From Tuctoria greenei (lineage: Eukaryota > Streptophyta > Magnoliopsida > Poales > Poaceae): 64,000 bases of DNA. The stretch spans positions 254,725,097-254,789,096 of the forward strand of contig JAYESD010000001.1 in the NCBI GenBank assembly GCA_036927565.1, given 5' to 3'. The notes under the pieces are model-generated. The model was not told the DNA's origin, ran no database searches, and saw nothing but the letters and a program-made list of their open reading frames with translations. Both the position numbers and the translations under genes were made by a program. Below, piece after piece: positions 59,165 through 64,000 of the stretch (position 1 is its first letter; each line of letters begins with the position of its first letter).

Positions 59165-61372
59165 CTAACTCTTCTCCCCCTTTGGCATCAAGACACCAAA
59201 AAGGGATCCGAGTGCCAAAGGATCCTGAGTACCGGGCGCGACGACGAACTGGTCACTGTCGCTGTCGTCGGAGCTGCTGTCTGGAGTAGCGGTGGAAGGA
59301 GCTGCCGGAGCCGTAGGAGCCACCGTCGGTGCCTACTGTGTAGGAGCTGCTGGATTAGGGGCACTAACGACGGAGGCTGGCGTCTGCAGAAACAGTGTCG
59401 TGGCCGGCAGCGGGGAGTGAATCAGAGCACCAGGACCTAGAAGTGGAGACATGCTGATGGAGGGAATCGGCGTAGACGGCACCGGAGCGGCAGCTGGAGC
59501 CAGGACTGGTGGTGGTGGAGCGACTCCTGGCAGCTGCGATGGGAGGGAAATCCCGGTCTGGGTGTAGAGGTTGGTGATCAACCCCAGGATGCCCATCATC
59601 GCCTGCTGCATCTGCTACTGCTGGTCGAGGGTGCGCTGGTGCATCTGGTCTATGAGTCCAGTCAGCCGGTCAGTGTCCTCACGCCTCTCACGGGCGATCT
59701 GACGCTGCATCTCCTACTGCTGCTGCTAGAGCTCAAGGAGGCAGGCAACCTGCTCCGCTCGGGCCTGCTCAGCTGCCAGCCTGTCCAGACACTGCTGCTC
59801 AACCATCTACTGGAGGAGCGAAGTCAGCTCTGACGGCTGAGTGACCTGTGCCTCAGTGACGGGAGGTGGAGTAGGTGGTGGCACTGTAGAGCCTCCAGCC
59901 TCTGGGTCGTGCTGCCTCGGTGAGGGAGGAGGTGGAAAGTACTCCTCGACACTGTCGTCGGTGTCGCTCTCGGACCATATGTGCTGCAGGTCCTCACCCT
60001 GTGCCTCTGCCTCAGCTAGCCTCTCATCCTCCTTCTCCAAGTCCGACCAGTCCTCCTCAGAAAGACGAGCCCTGACCTGACACTCGACTGGACGGCCAAG
60101 GCGGCGGTCTCCAGGAGCTGGAGCACGGTAGTGGCTAAATCGTGTGACGCCCTCATCAGTGAGGCGGTCATGCACGGCGGACTCCTCAGGGACCATCATG
60201 GTGAGCAGGTAGCTGATTCAGTGTCCATACACGAGCTGCCTCATCATCCCCACTCCATCTGTGATCACGTCCTCCATCTCGCATATGATGACGTCCACTA
60301 TGTCGAACTCCATCCCGTTCATGTTATAGAATAGGAGAGTCTGCTGTAAGCTTGTGAACCCCTCCAAGTTGCCAGACCTCAGCAGGAGTGTGCGGTGCAA
60401 GGCGAGGTGCACTGTGCGTGCAGTTGGGGTCAACAGAGCCGATACCCTTGGCTGGTCTGGAGAGAAGGTAGGGCCAAACAGGGAACGGATCTCCTCTAGA
60501 GCTGGTGCCACTCCTCCAGTGAGCGGCCTCCTCGGCGGGTCTGCCTGACCATATACTCTCTGATGCACGCAAGTGTCGTGCAGGTCCACGCCTAGCAGCT
60601 GTGACAGTGTCTGCCTTGTCAAGTGGTAGTGATGTCCCATGAACATGAAATCAATTGATCTTCTGCCCTCAGATACGTAGAGGGTAGCGTAGAAAACACG
60701 TACCCAGTCCTCCACATAAGCACTCCTCTCATAGGACATCAGGTGCACCAGCTCTCTGTACCTCTCAAAGTAGGGCCGTATCTCCATCTCTGCTGCGAGG
60801 GCAAGCTGATGCCAATCCAGAAAGTTGTGCTGGAACAACATGTGGCCTCAGCGTCTGTAGGTCTCGTAGAGGGACGCCTGCGTCACAGTCCAGAAACGAC
60901 TGTCCACCAGAGCCTCTCTGGGCTGCGGGTACCACTCCTCAAGCAGCACACTCCACCTGAGTCTGTGGAGCTGCTTGGCCTTCATCTTCCGGTAGTCAGT
61001 CAACCGGACTCCTTCAGCGACATGGACAGTGGTGTCCATCTCGTAGATGGCTCGCTGGGCCTCCCTGTCCTCACGACGATCAGCAGCCGCCGGTCTTGGA
61101 CGTGGAGCTGCTGCGGGATGACCCCCACGGGTCCGGGCTGAGCGCCGGCGAACGAGAGGCACTTCTGGCTCTTCTTCGGCCTCGGAGTCATCGATCACAG
61201 GAGGCTGCCTCGGACGAGCCTCGCGGATCCTCAGCGATCCTCCTCGGCCACGCTCACCCTCCTCGACGGCGCGGGCGGCCACCAACGCCTTCTTCTCCTC
61301 TTTCGACAGTTTTTGCTTCTTCGCGGCCGGCTCCGCGATGGCCTTGCCCTTTTTCTTCTTGTCACGAGCCAT
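59165..61372 (-). pseudogene. SIRE third ORF (env-like position), about 735 codons with stops
   Basis: The ATG at 61372 begins MARDKKKKGKAIAEP. A basic N-terminus with KKQKLSKEEKKALV and an RRRSARTRGG segment is followed by a globular part: DYRKMKAKQLHRLRW, ALVDSRFWTV, then after a TGA (60848-60850) FLDWHQLALAAEMEIRPYF, WVRVFYATLYV, IDFMFMGHHYHLTRQTL and LLGVDLHDT. That resembles the putative plant transposon protein domain found beside grass retroelements. An acidic, Pro-rich and Gln-rich tail ends MPKGEKS. Further stops: 60218-60220, 59807-59809, two between 59715 and 59732, one near 59615, and 59333-59335. I see no signal peptide or membrane segment, so envelope function is unsupported; a particle or nucleic-acid role is as likely. 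Confidence 0.75.
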
Positions 61373-62722
61373 TGCGATCGCGTGAGTGAGGTTGATGAAG
61401 TCACGCGCACGGAACGATGATAGACGCGGCCGGTAACCCTAACGGCGGTGAGACGCGACCGTTTGGGGGAAGGCACCACGGCGACGATGTGCACGGGAGG
61501 AGGCGGCACTTGGGTGCTATGGTGATGAGGGAGAGCGGCGGCGTCGGCTGGGTGGAGAGGCGGCGCTAGGTGATGGAGGTGGCAGCGCGGTGGAGCGGTG
61601 ACCGGAGGCAGAGGGCGGCGATGGGCGGCGGCGGCCCGAGGGCGGCGGCGGCGTCCGGCGGTGGCGGTGGCGTAGGGTGTGGGTGATCGGCGGCGGTGCG
61701 AGCGACAGGATCGGGAGAAAGAAAGAGAGGGAGGTGTACGACCGTTTAAATAGTGGGTCCCAAACCCTAGCCGACATTTTAACACCGGATGAACCGATGT
61801 TGAAGGGTAGAGTCATCGGTCGAATGCCACAGTAAGGATATTCAAAAATGTACAGTTGACACCGGATGGACCGACGTTGAAGGATGGGAGCATCGGTCGA
61901 TGGTACAGTAAGGGTGTTCAAAAATGGAATGTTGACACCGGATGGTCCGACGTGGGAGGAAGTAGCATCGGTGGAATTTGGCACAGCTCCAGAGTTGTGA
62001 ACACCGGATGGACCGATGTTTTTTAGAGTTAACTCGTCGGTCGATTAGTCACACTTGACTGAACTGACTTTTGGGGATTGAACACCTATCGATCCGATGA
62101 GAGATTGACCTAGGCATCGGATAATCCGATGAGAGCAGAACAAAAACATCCCATATATGTCCTTTGACCAAACAAACAAGCAAAGAGAAACACATGTCTT
62201 AGGACTTTTTGGGCAACCCCTTACCCCTCAAAAATGCTAATATGCCAATAACTTGGCTAATCCTTAAAGCAAATAGAACACCGAAGGAAGAAAATGGGAA
62301 GGAAATTATCCAAATAAAATGTAAGGCCCATGCTTTGTGAGCTAGAGTATGTAGACTTCTATCTCTTTGAAGCATGTTCCTCTAGGCATTAACGCACCTA
62401 ACATTTTGTTCTTTCCACCTTGTATGAGTTGAGATATTGCATTTCAAACAAGTCTCTTTCTCATGAGGTGGGTTCCCCTTTGGGACAATCTACCGTATGC
62501 AATGCCAAACATTTTATAATGCAAGAAATTTTAAGTCTATATGGCAGGCATCATGCAAGGCATAAAATAAATCTATCTTGCCAAGTTTGAACCTTTCAAA
62601 GGCTTCTTCAGGAAGAACCACTCTCCAAATCTCGGGAAAAACCAAAAGAACCTCTATCCCAAGCTAACCCTTACTCACCCCTATCCTTTGAGAGTTAGGG
62701 AAGACATATATGAAGTGCATTC
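61373..62722 (-). other. SIRE spacer between pol and third ORF with CCGGAT/CCGATG repeats
   Basis: 61373-61770 is very GC-rich (GGCGGCGG runs), probably the third-ORF leader. A TTTAAATA word near 61744 could serve as a promoter element. 61785-62120 has at least six units pairing ACCGGATGGACCGATG with CATCGGTCGA. The rest is AT-rich with no coding signal. A separate transcript or splice for the third ORF would have to start or join here; not shown. Confidence 0.7.
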
Positions 62723-64000
62723 TTACATGACGTTCGTTGCATCTGGCACATTTAATTCACTTCTTAGCCTAGAAAAAGTTTTCTCATCAAGTGGTTTAGT
62801 GAAGATATCCGCCAATTGTTCTTCGGACCTAACACCCAATGAGATGTCTCCCTTAGCTTCATGGTCCCTTAAGAAGTGATGGCAAATATCAAAGTGCTTA
62901 GTGCAGGAGTGTTGAACGGGGTTTTTAGCTATCTTAACCGCACTTTCATTGTCACAAAGGAGAGGCACACAACCATGTTTAATACCAAAGTCCAAAAGGG
63001 TTTGTTTCATATAAAGAATTTGGGCACAACATGTACCAGCCGCTATATATTCCGCTTCCGCCATGGACAAGGCGACGAAATTTTGCTTCTTGCTTGACCA
63101 AGATACTAGGGAACGCCCAAGCAAGTGGCACCCACCGGAGGTACTCTTGCGATCCATGCGGCATCTGGCAAAGTCCGAATCCGAGTATCCCACAAGATGG
63201 AATTTTGCACCTTTAGGGTACCACAAGCCCACACTAGGGGTATGCTTAAGATACCTAAGTATCCTAAAGACTGCCTTCCTATGCGATTCTTTAGGTGCCG
63301 CTTGAAAGCGAGCACACAAGCATACAATAAACATGATATCGGGCCTAGATGCGGTAAGGTAAAGCAATGAACCAATCATAGAACGGTAGTTAGATTGATC
63401 AATAGGTTTACCGTCCTTATCCGCGTCGAGATGACAATTGGTTGCCATTGGAGTGCTTCTTGAGCTACAATCTCCCATCTCAAATTTCTTCAAGAGGTCC
63501 TTGGTGTACTTCTCTTGATAGACGAAGGTCCCCTCTTGAAGTTGCTTGATTTGAAATCCAAGGAAGAAGTTGAGCTCTCCAATCATTGACATCTCGAATT
63601 CCCTAGACATCATTTTGCCAAACTCGTGGCTAAGAGCTTCATTAGTTGAACCAAAAATAATATCATCAACATAAATTTGACAAATGAACAAATCTCCGTT
63701 GATGTCCTTGGTGAAGAGTGTAGTGTCCACCCTCCCGATCTTGAATCCTTGCATGATGAGGAAATCCCGTAGTCGTTCGTACCACGCCCTAGGTGCTTGC
63801 TTGAGCCCGTAGAGCACCTTGTGCAACCTATACACATGATTAGGATTCCTCGGATCTTCAAACCCGGGAGGTTGTTCAACATAAACAAGCTCGTTAATGT
63901 AACCATTAAGAAAGGCACTTTTCACATCCATTTGATAAAGTCTAATACTATGATGTGATCCAAAGGCAAGAAGTATACGGATGGCTTCTAGCCGGGCGAC
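62723..64000 (-). CDS. pol: SIRE-type copia reverse transcriptase and RNase H (partial, C-terminal end)
   Basis: An open frame of 426 codons runs from the window edge to the stop at 62723. The reverse transcriptase shows VARLEAIRILLAF, MDVKSAFLNG, LKQAPRAWYERL and the catalytic IYVDDIIFG. The junction motif MIGSLLYLTASRPDI leads to RNase H with SDSDFARCRMDRKSTSGG, MAEAEYIAAGTC, PLLCDNESAVKIAKNP and the terminal EEQLADIFTKPLD. Catalytic Asp/Glu residues are present and no stop interrupts the part in view, unlike the third ORF downstream. The enzyme copies the element RNA into DNA inside the particle. The N-terminal part lies outside the window, so intactness of the whole polyprotein is unknown. 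Confidence 0.93.
   Translation of the reverse strand, partial: VARLEAIRILLAFGSHHSIRLYQMDVKSAFLNGYINELVYVEQPPGFEDPRNPNHVYRLHKVLYGLKQAPRAWYERLRDFLIMQGFKIGRVDTTLFTKDINGDLFICQIYVDDIIFGSTNEALSHEFGKMMSREFEMSMIGELNFFLGFQIKQLQEGTFVYQEKYTKDLLKKFEMGDCSSRSTPMATNCHLDADKDGKPIDQSNYRSMIGSLLYLTASRPDIMFIVCLCARFQAAPKESHRKAVFRILRYLKHTPSVGLWYPKGAKFHLVGYSDSDFARCRMDRKSTSGGCHLLGRSLVSWSSKKQNFVALSMAEAEYIAAGTCCAQILYMKQTLLDFGIKHGCVPLLCDNESAVKIAKNPVQHSCTKHFDICHHFLRDHEAKGDISLGVRSEEQLADIFTKPLDEKTFSRLRSELNVPDATNVM

Larger units (their letters stand above)
44572..59950 (+). repeat. Tandem duplication unit 2, about 15.4 kb
   Basis: Second unit, beginning GGTTCACCAACG directly after the CGAC at 44568-44571. It ends at 59950, where the SIRE third ORF continues as single-copy sequence (ACTGTCGTCGG). 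Unit 1 lacks that continuation, so the right parental edge of the duplication lies in the third ORF of the SIRE element. Confidence 0.95.
57356..64000 (-). mobile_element. SIRE/Maximus-type copia element, 3' part, continuing past the window
   Basis: Minus strand, from the window edge leftwards: reverse transcriptase and RNase H (62723-64000), a spacer with repeated palindromic words (61373-62722), a long third ORF (59165-61372), a spacer with polypurine tract, and the 3' LTR (57356-58762). A third ORF between pol and the 3' LTR is the hallmark of the SIRE (env-like) lineage. Gag, protease, integrase and the 5' LTR lie right of the window. Confidence 0.88.

Noticed and set aside
44572..59950. 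The second unit as an assembly duplicate or collapsed haplotype
   Set aside because: The copies differ by substitutions, private stops, microsatellite lengths and several indels, and the junction is a clean novel joint. It still needs long-read confirmation.
61231..61984. Minus-strand ORFs rich in Arg, Ser and Pro before the SIRE third ORF
   Set aside because: GC-rich low-complexity GGCGGC sequence gives open frames in several phases; no motif, and it lies in the presumed leader of the third ORF.

Overview
The window looks like intergenic heterochromatin from a grass genome, most likely a panicoid. It consists almost entirely of layered transposable elements. The evidence is the set of families: Ty1/copia elements with the initiator-Met primer site, a Tat/Retand-type Ty3/gypsy element, a SIRE/Maximus (Opie/Ji-like) copia element with a third ORF, and En/Spm (CACTA) elements carrying a Transposase_24-like plus Ulp1-like gene. 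I see no intact host gene, rRNA, tRNA or CRISPR. The species cannot be fixed from the sequence alone.

Left block (1-25.7 kb). A minus-strand copia element (Copia-1, 1-15783, left LTR cut by the window edge) is split in its gag/protease junction by an 8.0-kb CACTA element (CACTA-A, 4885-12912). Copia-1 itself sits inside a minus-strand Tat-type gypsy element, of which only the 5' LTR, gag, protease and reverse transcriptase remain in the window (15784-20498). That gypsy element interrupts a composite repeat, X1 (from 20499), which leads into a gypsy-like LTR and then a truncated sibling of Copia-1 (23.64-25.7 kb).

Middle block (25.8-29.2 kb). This holds inverted fragments of repeats found elsewhere in the window and a small CACTA-like element (CACTA-D) that appears to have captured an F-box gene fragment.

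Right block (29.18-59.95 kb). This is a direct tandem duplication of about 15.4 kb. Each unit contains part of the CACTA-D end, a fold-back repeat, a 7.3-kb CACTA (B or C, 3-bp duplication GAT), a gypsy protease fragment, composite repeat X2 or X3, the 3' LTR of a SIRE-type copia element, and part of its third ORF. The junction between units (44568-44571) shares 4 bp, CGAC, with both parental ends. To the right, the SIRE element continues with its whole third ORF, a spacer and an open reverse transcriptase/RNase H reading frame running off the window.

How the parts relate. The order of events can be read from nesting: X and gypsy-LTR repeats first, then the SIRE and CACTA-B insertions, then the tandem duplication; on the left, gypsy into X1, Copia-1 into gypsy, then CACTA-A into Copia-1. 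CACTA-A, B and C share their ends and a six-exon Transposase_24/Ulp1-like gene. A carries its own promoter region and a small GC-rich ORF where B and C carry a decayed 3' part of the main CACTA transposase on the opposite strand. Almost every coding region is broken; many of the stops are C-to-T type changes. The exception is the SIRE reverse transcriptase/RNase H frame. All homology statements are by eye.
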